Positions 22,571 to 29,753 of a stretch of 29,753 nt of DNA are shown piece by piece. A program made the position numbers and the translations under genes. Source of the stretch: Myxococcales bacterium (lineage in GTDB: Bacteria > Myxococcota_A > Bradymonadia > UBA4248); assembly GCA_004554395.1 (NCBI GenBank), contig SFMP01000115.1, positions 1-29,753 on the forward strand. The letters are read 5' to 3'. Positions within the stretch are counted from its first letter, which is position 1. Each line of letters starts with the position of its first letter. The notes below the pieces were generated by a model. That model searched no databases and was not told where the DNA came from. It saw only the letters and a list, made by a program, of their open reading frames with translations.

Positions 22571-24538
22571 ATGAATTGCCCCGAACCGAATAGACTCCAG
22601 CGCGAATCCAATGCGCATCAAGTCTTAAACGACGTGTTCAAACTCGATCGGTTTCGCGACGGGCAAGAGGCAATTATTCGCGATGTCTTATCGGGGCACG
22701 ATACGCTAGCGGTCATGCCGACGGGGAGCGGAAAGAGCTTATGCTATCAGTTGCCGGGCTTCATGATTCCGGGGCTAACGCTCATCATTTCGCCCCTCAT
22801 CGCCCTGATGAAAGACCAGATCGATTCGCTCTTGGCTCGTGGCATACCCGCCGCAGGGCTCAATGCGCTACAAACGCTCGCGCAGCAACACGACATCATC
22901 GATGCCGTCGTCCATGAGCGCATCAAATTCCTATACGTCGCGCCCGAGCGCATGAAATCGTCGGCCTTTTTGTCGCTCATGCAACGCGTCAAAATCGGGC
23001 TCTTAGCCGTCGACGAAGCCCACTGCATCAGCCAATGGGGGCACGATTTTCGCCCCGATTACCGACGAATCGGCGCTTTGCGCCAATCGCTCGGAAACCC
23101 CACCACCATCGCACTCACCGCGACTGCCTCGACCGACGTACAAAGGGATATCGTCGAACAGCTCCATTTCGTCGACCCCCATACGCATATCCTCGGATTC
23201 GACCGGAAAAACCTCCTCTACGGTGCGATGATTTGTCGAACGAAAAATGAAAAATACGAATTTATATTGAATTTTATTCGAAATCGAATCCAGAGATCGA
23301 AATCTTTTTCACAACCATGCGACGGTTGCGGCATCATCTATGCCGCGACGATTAGCCAAGTCGAAGACATTGCCCAATACCTCGCCGATCACGGTCTAAG
23401 CGTCGGCGCCTACCACGCCAAATTGCAACCGAGAGAGCGATCGCACATTCAAGAGCTGTTCATGGACGACGCTTTTCACTGCCTCGTCGCGACGACGGCT
23501 TTCGGCATGGGCGTCGACAAAAAAGATATCCGATACGTCTTACACGTTTCGATGAGTTCGAGCGTCGAAGCCTATACCCAAGAGGCAGGGCGCGCTGGGC
23601 GCGACGGAAAACCCGCCACATGCATCATGCTCTATTCTAAAGTCGATGCCAAAATACAATCTAGCTTCATCGACAACGCCTACCCGGGGATCGAAACGTA
23701 TCAGATGATCTTTGCCGCCTTCGCCGAGGCTTCGCGCTCAAAACTCCCAAAATGCGGAGCGATGATCGATTCCACGCCTTTCATCGAAGCGGCAAAATCG
23801 AAACATCGCGCCAAACTCAACACGGCATTTCGACAACTTCTCTCGCAGGAAATCGTCGTCAGAGCCCCCGCTCACGACAATATCGATCCGGGCACCGACC
23901 CGCTCATCTGGAACGACCCAACGCCTGCGACGACGTTCAAACGACTCTGCCGCGAAGACGGTGAACAGAAGAAAGTTGCTGAAAACCGCCTCAGTTCCTT
24001 ATTAAAATATATTTATAGCGATAGATGCCGAACAAAATTCGTACTCGACTATTTCGGCAGCGCCGAGGCGAAGCGCGTCAACAATTGCCATCATTGCGAC
24101 ATTTGCAATGCCATGTCGCTTCGCGCCCAAAACGGATCCGAAGTCGGATTCCCGCCCGAACCGCTTCACTTCGTCTTGATCAAATGCATGTGCGCCGCCT
24201 TTCGCGCCCAAAAAGCTCGACTTCAAGCCACACACCGCGATCTCGCCAATATGCTCACGGCGCACACCGAAGATCCGCGCTATATGGCACTCTCGACTTA
24301 TGGCATATTGAGCTATTTCGACCCCCGCGAGCTCCTCATCGTGTTTGGAAAACTCGTCGAGGCTGGTATTCTCAGCCGCAACCCGACGAACCGCGCTCTC
24401 TCGCTCAACGACGCCTATAACTCGCTCTTGCATGCCCAATCGCTCGATCCATTCCCCACAGCCATCCAATCATACATGGTTTTGCGATTCCCAAAAGCCG
24501 TCAAATCGGGGAATCCTTGGCAAAACGCGTCGACATAG
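22571..24538 (+). CDS. recQ: RecQ-family ATP-dependent DNA helicase
   Basis: 655 residues. GGAG lies about 12 nt before the ATG. A 3'-5' helicase for recombination repair and fork processing. Motifs in order: FRDGQEAIIRDVLSGHD (28-44), Walker A PTGSGKS (50-56), ISPLIALMKDQ (73-83), DEAH in VDEAHCISQWGHDFRPDY (147-164), LTATA (182-186), and the RecA-2 motif VEAYTQEAGRAGRDG (332-346). Zinc ligands are Cys486, Cys506, Cys509 and Cys512 (NNCHHCDIC). Two departures from E. coli RecQ: about 125 residues separate the helicase core from the zinc site (normally a few tens), and no clear HRDC domain is visible in the last 140 residues. An AT-rich loop with CDGC (250-253) lies in the second RecA domain. 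It is apparently monocistronic. Confidence 0.93.
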   Translation: MNCPEPNRLQRESNAHQVLNDVFKLDRFRDGQEAIIRDVLSGHDTLAVMPTGSGKSLCYQLPGFMIPGLTLIISPLIALMKDQIDSLLARGIPAAGLNALQTLAQQHDIIDAVVHERIKFLYVAPERMKSSAFLSLMQRVKIGLLAVDEAHCISQWGHDFRPDYRRIGALRQSLGNPTTIALTATASTDVQRDIVEQLHFVDPHTHILGFDRKNLLYGAMICRTKNEKYEFILNFIRNRIQRSKSFSQPCDGCGIIYAATISQVEDIAQYLADHGLSVGAYHAKLQPRERSHIQELFMDDAFHCLVATTAFGMGVDKKDIRYVLHVSMSSSVEAYTQEAGRAGRDGKPATCIMLYSKVDAKIQSSFIDNAYPGIETYQMIFAAFAEASRSKLPKCGAMIDSTPFIEAAKSKHRAKLNTAFRQLLSQEIVVRAPAHDNIDPGTDPLIWNDPTPATTFKRLCREDGEQKKVAENRLSSLLKYIYSDRCRTKFVLDYFGSAEAKRVNNCHHCDICNAMSLRAQNGSEVGFPPEPLHFVLIKCMCAAFRAQKARLQATHRDLANMLTAHTEDPRYMALSTYGILSYFDPRELLIVFGKLVEAGILSRNPTNRALSLNDAYNSLLHAQSLDPFPTAIQSYMVLRFPKAVKSGNPWQNAST

Positions 24539-24599
24539 ACAACGCAAACTGCATATCGACGATATATGTACGATACGCGCCTATAGTCGCCGTTTATCG

Positions 24600-24629
24600 T
24601 TGAATCGTCGCGCCATTAAACGGTATAAT
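24600..24629 (+). promoter_or_regulatory. Sigma-70 promoter candidate for the NfeD-flotillin operon
   Basis: TTGAAT (24600-24605) is followed after 18 bp by a perfect TATAAT (24624-24629). Transcription would begin near 24636, about 90 nt before the NfeD start. This is the best promoter match in the window. It lies in the 189-bp gap after recQ. Confidence 0.6.
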
Positions 24630-24727
24630 GATCGGAGATTCGACGAGTTATGCATCTGCTTTGTTCATCGCAAAGTGGCGCAGCCGAAACAACTAGCTCA
24701 GTCGCTTGGCGGCTTTAGGAGATGTTT

Positions 24728-25312
24728 ATGCTAGATTGGTTTATGTCGATGACCTTATTCGAGCAAATTCTCTACGGAATAGCCATTATTTCGACGGGGC
24801 TGTTCGTATTAAAAGGCATTTTTCTCATCTTTGGCATTTCGAGCGCATCGGATGGGCTCGACGTCGACGACGTCGATTGCGCCGACGCAACTGGCATCAG
24901 TTATTTTTCGGTCATCGGCATCTTGTCTTTCCTCGCCGTGGGTTCGTGGGGCGCAATTCTCGCCTACAGCTTTTCCGATTCCCATCTCGTTTCCATTATC
25001 GCGGGGCTCTTCTCGGGCTTCGTCGAAATGTTTGCCACGATCCAATTCATCCGCTTCCTGCGCAATATGCAAGAAAGCGGCAATCTCAAGATATCGCTCG
25101 CCATCGGAAAAATCGGCGAAGTCTACCTCACCATTCCCCCCATGGAGCTCGGAGAAGGCAAAGTCAACGTCGTCATCAATGGCAGTTTGCAAGAATGCCA
25201 AGCCGTTAGCCTCGATAAGACGTCTATTCCAACGGGGACGAAAGTCCGCATCGTCGATCTCCAAGGCGACGATGTGCTCGTCGTTCAGCGCGAATCCGAA
25301 ATCATGGAGTGA
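24728..25312 (+). CDS. NfeD-like membrane protein
   Basis: I place the start at ATG 24728 (MLDWFMSMTLFEQ, 194 residues); AGGAG at 24717-24721 is 6 nt upstream, too close to the ATG at 24722. Three membrane segments are visible (about 12-36, 57-80 and 86-108), with an acidic loop after the first (GLDVDDVDCAD). The C-terminal 75 residues form a soluble beta-rich OB-fold of the NfeD type (GKIGEVYLTIPPMELGEGKV, TGTKVRIVDLQGDDVLVV). NfeD proteins are encoded beside flotillins and are thought to assist their membrane-microdomain assembly. The flotillin gene follows after 71 nt, which supports the call strongly. Confidence 0.88.
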   Translation: MLDWFMSMTLFEQILYGIAIISTGLFVLKGIFLIFGISSASDGLDVDDVDCADATGISYFSVIGILSFLAVGSWGAILAYSFSDSHLVSIIAGLFSGFVEMFATIQFIRFLRNMQESGNLKISLAIGKIGEVYLTIPPMELGEGKVNVVINGSLQECQAVSLDKTSIPTGTKVRIVDLQGDDVLVVQRESEIME

Positions 25313-25331
25313 TATTTTTTGTTACCTTTTG

Positions 25332-25351
25332 CAACGCCCAATTGGGCGTTG
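25332..25351. promoter_or_regulatory. 20-bp perfect palindrome between nfeD and flotillin genes
   Basis: CAACGCCCAATTGGGCGTTG is a perfect 20-bp palindrome in the 71-bp gap between the two operon genes, followed by a T-rich stretch (GTTCATTTTTC, then ACTTTTTT). As RNA it can form a hairpin of up to about 8 bp. It could act as a partial terminator that sets the NfeD:flotillin ratio, or as an operator or mRNA-stability element. Confidence 0.65.
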
Positions 25352-25383
25352 TTCATTTTTCATACTTTTTTAAGAGGATTTCA

Positions 25384-27045
25384 ATGCTCGGAGACCTTCT
25401 GAATCAATTCATCATTCCCATCGCCATCATTGGCGTCATCGTTTTGCTCATCATCGTGGCAGGCATACTCAAGCGATATCGTCGATGCCCAGCCGACAAA
25501 GTCATGGTCATCTACGGTAAAGTCGGTCGCGGTAGCGATGGCGAATCGCGATCGTCGAAGTGCATTCACGGCGGCGCGGCGTTTATTTGGCCTATCTTCC
25601 AAGAATGCCAATTCCTCGATCTCACCCCGTTCTCGATGAATATCGACTTGCGCAACGCCCTTTCGAAGCAAAACATCCGCGTCAACGTTCCGTCGTCGTT
25701 TACCGTCGGTATCTCGACCGAACCCGGCGTCATGCAAAACGCCGCCGAACGCCTACTCGGGCAATCTCTTCACTACATCCAAAGCCTCGCACAAGACATC
25801 ATTCTCGGCCAAATGCGCCTCATCATCGCGACGATGGATATCGAAGAGCTCAATACACAGCGCGATAAATTTATGGATGCCGTCTCGCAGAATGTCGGTC
25901 TAGAACTCAAGAAAATCGGTCTCAAACTCATCAACGCAAACCTCACCGATATCCGCGATGAATCGGGCTATATCGATGCACTCGGTATGGAAGCCGCCGC
26001 AAAGGCCACCAACGAGGCAAAGAAAAACGTCGCCGAAAAAGAACGCGAAGGTAACACGGGCGAAAAGAACGAAAGAGCCATGGAAGCCATTGCCATCGCA
26101 CAAAAAGACCAAGAACAACGCGAAGGCGTTGCCAGCGCCAATGCACGCGCCGTTGCCGCCGAAAAAGAAGCCGAAACCGCTCAGCGTACGGCTATCGCAA
26201 ACGCCAACGCTCAAGCCGCTGCCGCCGAAGCCGCCGCAAAAACGCGAGCCATTTCGGCCGAAAAAGAAGCCGAATGCTTGCAACGTGCCGCCATCGCAAA
26301 CGCCAATAGCCAAGCTATCGACGCAGAAAACAAAGCCGCTACGGCCATCGCCATCTCGGCCGCCGACCGACGCGAAGCCGAAGCACAAGCTAGCGCACGC
26401 GCCTATAGTGCCGAAAAAGTTCGAAACGCCATCGCTCTCAGCGAAGCCTATGCCGCCGAAGAAAAAGCCGAGCTCGCTCGTGCCGCTCGTCAACAAGCCA
26501 CGATGAACGCCGACGTCATCGTCAAAGCCGAAATCGAAAAGAAACGCATCGAAATCGCCGCTGAAGCCGAAGCCGAAGCCATACGACGAAAGGCAAAAGG
26601 TGAAGCCGACGCCATGCTCGCTCAAATGCAAGCTCAAGCTGAAGGTATCAAAGCACAACTCGCCAAACGCGCCGAAGGTTTCACACTCCTCGTCAAATCG
26701 TCCAACAACGACCCCAATGCCGCCGTCAAACTCATGATGACCGACAAGATCGACGACCTACTCAAGATCCAAGTCGAAGCCATCAAAGACATCAAGATCG
26801 ACAAGATCACCGTCTGGGATTCCATGAACGGCGAAAACGGCACTTCGACCACCGCGGGATTCCTCAAATCGATGCTGAAATCCATCCCCCCCATGCAAGA
26901 CGTCTTCAATATGATCGACCTCGACCTCCCCGCAAACCTCGCAAAACCCGCCGATCCCACCGAAGCGCCTAAATCCGAAGTCGCAAAACCCCGATTCTCA
27001 CTCAATGCGACAAAATCCGTGGCCGATAGCAGCGCCGCTCACTAG
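25384..27045 (+). CDS. Flotillin-like SPFH-domain protein
   Basis: I use ATG 25384 (MLGDLLNQFIIPIAIIGVIV, 553 residues) with AGAGGA about 7 nt upstream. An N-terminal membrane segment (9-30) precedes an SPFH/band-7 domain (about 31-205: CPADKVMVIYGKVG, then LSKQNIRVNVPSSFTVGI and MDIEELNTQRDKFMDAVSQN). A long Ala/Glu coiled coil (about 205-435) follows, as in flotillins (YqiK/FloT type). It contains an internal 33-residue duplication (residues 256-288 and 289-321, AVAAEKEAETAQRTAIANAN and AISAEKEAECLQRAAIANAN). The C-terminus (VKLMMTDKIDDLLKIQVEA and KIDKITVWDS) is the flotillin oligomerisation region, then a Pro-rich tail. It organises membrane microdomains with the NfeD partner. Confidence 0.93.
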   Translation: MLGDLLNQFIIPIAIIGVIVLLIIVAGILKRYRRCPADKVMVIYGKVGRGSDGESRSSKCIHGGAAFIWPIFQECQFLDLTPFSMNIDLRNALSKQNIRVNVPSSFTVGISTEPGVMQNAAERLLGQSLHYIQSLAQDIILGQMRLIIATMDIEELNTQRDKFMDAVSQNVGLELKKIGLKLINANLTDIRDESGYIDALGMEAAAKATNEAKKNVAEKEREGNTGEKNERAMEAIAIAQKDQEQREGVASANARAVAAEKEAETAQRTAIANANAQAAAAEAAAKTRAISAEKEAECLQRAAIANANSQAIDAENKAATAIAISAADRREAEAQASARAYSAEKVRNAIALSEAYAAEEKAELARAARQQATMNADVIVKAEIEKKRIEIAAEAEAEAIRRKAKGEADAMLAQMQAQAEGIKAQLAKRAEGFTLLVKSSNNDPNAAVKLMMTDKIDDLLKIQVEAIKDIKIDKITVWDSMNGENGTSTTAGFLKSMLKSIPPMQDVFNMIDLDLPANLAKPADPTEAPKSEVAKPRFSLNATKSVADSSAAH

Positions 27046-27050
27046 TCCAA

Positions 27051-27097
27051 ACGGGCATCACCCGATGCCCGTGTAGCTCATCTCCCGTTGGGAGATG
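27051..27097. repeat. Two consecutive hairpins after the flotillin gene
   Basis: ACGGGCATC (27051-27059) pairs with GATGCCCGT (27064-27072), loop ACCC. CATCTCCC (27079-27086) pairs with GGGAGATG (27090-27097), loop GTT. Neither is followed by a T-run. They lie between the flotillin stop and the true terminator, and may protect the 3' end of the transcript or be independent palindromic repeats. Confidence 0.7.
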
Positions 27098-27105
27098 ACA
27101 AACTT

Positions 27106-27146
27106 ACCCCGCACATCGTGCCCTAGGCTTCGATATGCGGGGTTTT
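27106..27146 (+). terminator. Rho-independent terminator of the NfeD-flotillin operon
   Basis: ACCCCGCA (27106-27113) pairs with TGCGGGGT (27136-27143), extended inside by ATCG/CGAT, and followed by TTTT. It sits about 60 nt after the flotillin stop and faces the convergent aminotransferase gene. Confidence 0.8.
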
Positions 27147-27238
27147 GATTGGCCGTTGCAGTTTTGTATGATTTGTGTGTGTAGCTCTGCGGCAATGCAT
27201 ACGGCGAGGTCCGAGCAAATCAAATTTGATGCGCAAAC

Positions 27239-28447
27239 TCAAACTTCGACGTCGATCACCTGCATCACGCGTTCCATGCCCTTGCGCATCGTATCGTGCT
27301 CGACGATGAGGCTCACCACGAGGGTCGGCTGGCGATCCCGATACCCAAAGAAACTCCCCGGAAATACGCGAACACCTGCCTCGGCAATCCGCGTCGCAAT
27401 CGATTCGTCGTCGCACCAACCAGGCAGCCGCAAACATGCACTCCAACCGCCATCGACGCGATCGAGTCGCCATTTGACGCCAATTTTATTCGACATTTCT
27501 CGAATAATGGCAAGGTTTGTGCGGCATCGTTCTAAACAAGGCAAAGAAAATTCGCCGCGCCGAGCGAGTAGCGACGGCGCCATGCGTTGCACCCAACCCG
27601 AAACGCTCAGCGTCGAATCGGTGATATAACTCATGCGTTGCATCGCTTCCGAGACGACACCAGGGTCGCCTCCAAAAACGCCCCACCCCAATTTGTGCTG
27701 GGGCAAGCCGCAAACTTTCGACAATCCGCTTAAACTCACGACGAGCCCGCATCCTGCCGCGTTAAAATACGTCGACGCCGCCTCGGGCATCAATTCGCCG
27801 TCGTCGCGCAATCGGTACCCACCAAAGACTTCATCGACGATGAGAGCCATCGATCGACTTGCACAAAATTCGACCAACTTGGCCATTTCGTCAAATCTTA
27901 TGCAATGCCCCGTCGGATTGTTTGGGCTCACGACAATAATGGCGCGCGTTGTCGAATCGCATACTTGTTCAAGCGCCCAAAAGTCGATCATCCATTCGCC
28001 CGCGCAATCTTGCAACGAAGTCTCGCGCAATTCGACGCCCTCGAGCGTCGTCAAACAATCGAGCAACGGATACGTCGGCGTACACGTCACGACGCTATCG
28101 CCAGGCGCACACAGCAACTTCAAAAGCGCACCAACCGCCTCGCTCGTCGACGCAAACAGCTGAATCGCATCGGGATTCGCCCGGCCGCCATAATACGCCG
28201 CCACCGCCTCACGCGCCACAATCAACCCCTGAGAAGACGCCGTATAATGCGCCGATATCGCCGCGCGAAGCGCCTCCACATCGGGATCGATCTGCGGCAA
28301 CCCGCAAACCGTCGGATTGCTCACGCTCAAATCGATTCCATCGTCGTGCGCCGCCCGATACGCCACCCACGCCTCATAACATGCATTCGAACTCAAATCG
28401 CTCAAATCGGGCGTGCGACTATGCGAAAAATACAAACTTCTATCCAT
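27239..28447 (-). CDS. Fold-type I PLP-dependent aminotransferase
   Basis: The ATG at 28447 (MDRSLYFSHSRTPDL, 402 residues) is preferred; a TTG at 28465 would add six residues. Neither has a clear ribosome site. Aspartate-aminotransferase-like features, numbered from the ATG: STSEAVGALLKLL (100-112) for the cofactor phosphate, SPNNPTG (174-180), VDEVFGGY (204-211) with the PLP-ring Asp205, and SLSGLSKVCGLPQHKLGWG (238-256) with the Schiff-base Lys244. Near the C-terminus, where most family members have R-(L/I)-S with the substrate-carboxylate Arg, this one reads TLVVSLIVEHD, so that Arg is missing and the substrate may be unusual. It begins 21 nt after the amidase-like gene, probably in one operon. 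Confidence 0.87.
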   Translation of the reverse strand: MDRSLYFSHSRTPDLSDLSSNACYEAWVAYRAAHDDGIDLSVSNPTVCGLPQIDPDVEALRAAISAHYTASSQGLIVAREAVAAYYGGRANPDAIQLFASTSEAVGALLKLLCAPGDSVVTCTPTYPLLDCLTTLEGVELRETSLQDCAGEWMIDFWALEQVCDSTTRAIIVVSPNNPTGHCIRFDEMAKLVEFCASRSMALIVDEVFGGYRLRDDGELMPEAASTYFNAAGCGLVVSLSGLSKVCGLPQHKLGWGVFGGDPGVVSEAMQRMSYITDSTLSVSGWVQRMAPSLLARRGEFSLPCLERCRTNLAIIREMSNKIGVKWRLDRVDGGWSACLRLPGWCDDESIATRIAEAGVRVFPGSFFGYRDRQPTLVVSLIVEHDTMRKGMERVMQVIDVEV

Positions 28448-28468
28448 TACAAATATCTTATTCAATAT

Positions 28469-29599
28469 CTACAAACTATCGTCGAATTTTTTGCAACGCT
28501 CCGCCAATCTCGCCGCTCGCGCACCACGCCCCGTCGAATACGCCGCCGCAATCGCATCCGACAAATTAAACGGCGCATCGACTTCGTGCGCAATCCCAAA
28601 TGTCGCCGTCGGCTCGGGGTGTTCAGCCAACGATCGACGCGCCTCGTCGAACTGCGAGCTGTCGAACATCGGCACGACGGGCCGCGCCGCCTCCGATTTT
28701 TTTTCGCTCTTTCGGTCTATTTCACCGAATATTGTTTCGAGCGACGCCGCAAATCCCGCACCAGGTTCGTTATTGACCGAAATGTAATTGTACCGCGCCA
28801 AGCACCCGCGAAACCCATCGAGCACGTCGCCATCGAGCAAAGAATTATCGTATTCGCCATCTTTCATCGGGAACACCTTGGGGATTCCCAACTCACGCGC
28901 AAACATGTCGAGCAACGCATCGAGTGCTCGCACTTGCGCCCGATACAACACGGGCTGCGACACGACTTTGTGCTGAATCGTCGCCTTGACCATCGGCCGC
29001 CGCCGCCGCCAATGCCGCTCATCGGCATCGATCTGATACAACATCAAAAAGTTCTCGACCTCGACCCCCACGCACTGACGCCCCCTCGGGTAATCGTCGG
29101 TCTCGCGCTCTGGGCAAAACGGCACCGCTCGCAGGGGATCCGCCCATTGGACGATTAAGCTGCATTCTCTGCAACCTTTCGAGCTATCTATCGAAAAATG
29201 TACACGTTTTTTTGCATTTCCTGCTAATCGTTCACGCGTCGTCTTGGCAATTTCGGGCATCGACAAAACGCAACACACATCGGGCACGACAGCGACCTCG
29301 TCGCCCGGCACGAACATCCGAGCCACGCGAACGCCGTCTATCGCCACTTCGCGCCCGCCTACAATCGCGCCACCCACGCCGCCACGCGCCAACGCCGCAA
29401 TGGTGAGCAACGTCGACGGCCCCAAACACCCATCTTGCGCCAAATCATTCGCCGCCTGAAACGCCAAAACCCAATCGACGAGCGCATCGCCATCGAGCAC
29501 AAACGCCTCGTGATTCTCGGGCAAAAGCCCGCGCCAAAACAATTGCCGCGCTCGCAAATTGAATTGTACCGCCAAAAGCCGCTCTTCTGTCGTGAGCAT
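28469..29599 (-). CDS. Peptidoglycan-amidase-like protein with degenerate motifs
   Basis: 376 residues; the ATG at 29599 has a perfect GGAGG site 6 nt upstream. Residues about 40-70 (VDWVLAFQAANDLAQDGCLG, then PSTLLTIAA) match a peptidoglycan-binding type-1 repeat. Residues about 130-285 recall an Amidase_2 (N-acetylmuramoyl-L-alanine amidase) fold: VHFSIDSS (133-140), QCVGVEVENF (175-184), QVRALDALLDMFARELGIP (222-240) and CLARYNYISVNNEPGAGF (266-283). The final zinc-binding H and the DPG motif are changed (RYNYIS, EPG), and an initial metal His is not obvious. There is no signal peptide. The C-terminus is low-complexity and basic. It may be an inactive, ligand-binding amidase homologue. A pair with the downstream aminotransferase is suggested by the short spacing. 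Confidence 0.6.
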   Translation of the reverse strand: MLTTEERLLAVQFNLRARQLFWRGLLPENHEAFVLDGDALVDWVLAFQAANDLAQDGCLGPSTLLTIAALARGGVGGAIVGGREVAIDGVRVARMFVPGDEVAVVPDVCCVLSMPEIAKTTRERLAGNAKKRVHFSIDSSKGCRECSLIVQWADPLRAVPFCPERETDDYPRGRQCVGVEVENFLMLYQIDADERHWRRRRPMVKATIQHKVVSQPVLYRAQVRALDALLDMFARELGIPKVFPMKDGEYDNSLLDGDVLDGFRGCLARYNYISVNNEPGAGFAASLETIFGEIDRKSEKKSEAARPVVPMFDSSQFDEARRSLAEHPEPTATFGIAHEVDAPFNLSDAIAAAYSTGRGARAARLAERCKKFDDSL

Positions 29600-29680
29600 G
29601 TCGCCTCCGTTCGCTCCAGATAATCCAAATTCTTCAATAATTTCAAATACTTACAACAAATCGAAATGATACCTCTCCTT

Positions 29681-29753
29681 GGGCTCGGCTATCTCGGCTT
29701 CGCCTCGATACGCCTCACAGGGCTCGGCTATCTCGGCTTCGCCTCGATACGCC
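29681..29753 (-). repeat. Bulged-G hairpin repeat cluster 4 (two elements, cut by window edge)
   Basis: Two identical 34-bp copies at 29681-29714 and 29720-29753, period 39 bp, the second ending at the window edge. Read on the minus strand, each (29687-29714 and 29726-29753) has outer arms GGC/GCC, a bulged G, TATC/GATA, opposed GA dinucleotides, inner arms GGC/GCC and loop GAA. The array probably continues. It lies upstream of the amidase-like gene. Confidence 0.8.

Noticed and set aside
27905..29158. 417-residue plus-strand Arg-rich frame
   Set aside because: It is antisense to the aminotransferase and amidase-like genes, which have motifs and good start signals.
1..29753. tRNA, rRNA, phage or insertion-sequence genes
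   Set aside because: I looked for T-loop-like sequences, transposase and integrase motifs on both strands and found none that hold up; weak tRNAs could be missed by eye.

Overview
The window looks like a chromosomal segment of a Gram-negative bacterium with a large outer-membrane and periplasmic lipoprotein inventory. Lipoboxes, an OmpA-type peptidoglycan anchor, a cysteine-rich choice-of-anchor-L-like protein, periplasmic TPR proteins and a small sigma-region-4-like DNA-binding protein together suggest a Myxococcota/Bradymonadota-type (former deltaproteobacterial) lineage. That placement is an inference from protein style, not from a marker gene. I see no rRNA, tRNA, CRISPR array, phage module or insertion sequence. 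Most genes are housekeeping or envelope genes, and the unusual material lies mainly between them.

Layout, left to right. A proline-rich repeat protein runs off the left edge on the minus strand (1-1047). A hairpin-repeat cluster follows, then a periplasmic TPR protein (1571-3292) and a TcdA-like ThiF-family enzyme (3639-4448). Next is a two-gene minus-strand operon of a coiled-coil periplasmic protein and an OmpA-type lipoprotein (4891-6466), ending in a clear terminator. A sigma-4-like regulator (6914-7483) converges on a Y-family DNA polymerase (7554-8774). Two plus-strand genes come next: a cysteine-rich lipoprotein (9160-11034) and a membrane protein of unknown function (11216-12952).

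From 18134 down to 13331 there is a tight five-gene minus-strand operon: RlmI-like rRNA methyltransferase, TPR lipoprotein, WD40 propeller, calcium-repeat lipoprotein and tandem universal-stress protein. To its right lie a polytopic membrane protein (18413-19381), tilS (19584-20987), a TerC-family metal transporter on the minus strand (21036-22244), a RecQ helicase (22571-24538) and an NfeD-flotillin pair (24728-27045) that ends at a strong terminator. The window closes with a minus-strand pair: a peptidoglycan-amidase-like protein with degraded motifs, then a fold-type I aminotransferase.

The most distinctive feature is a family of at least 15 short hairpin elements in four intergenic clusters (1341-1488, 13024-13219, 19393-19535, 29687-29753). 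All share one architecture: a variable outer stem, a single bulged G, a conserved TAT/ATA step, often a symmetric GA/GA internal loop, then a variable inner stem. The outer stems change in a compensatory way between copies whose interiors are identical, so the fold rather than the sequence appears to be conserved. This is the strongest candidate here for something undescribed.
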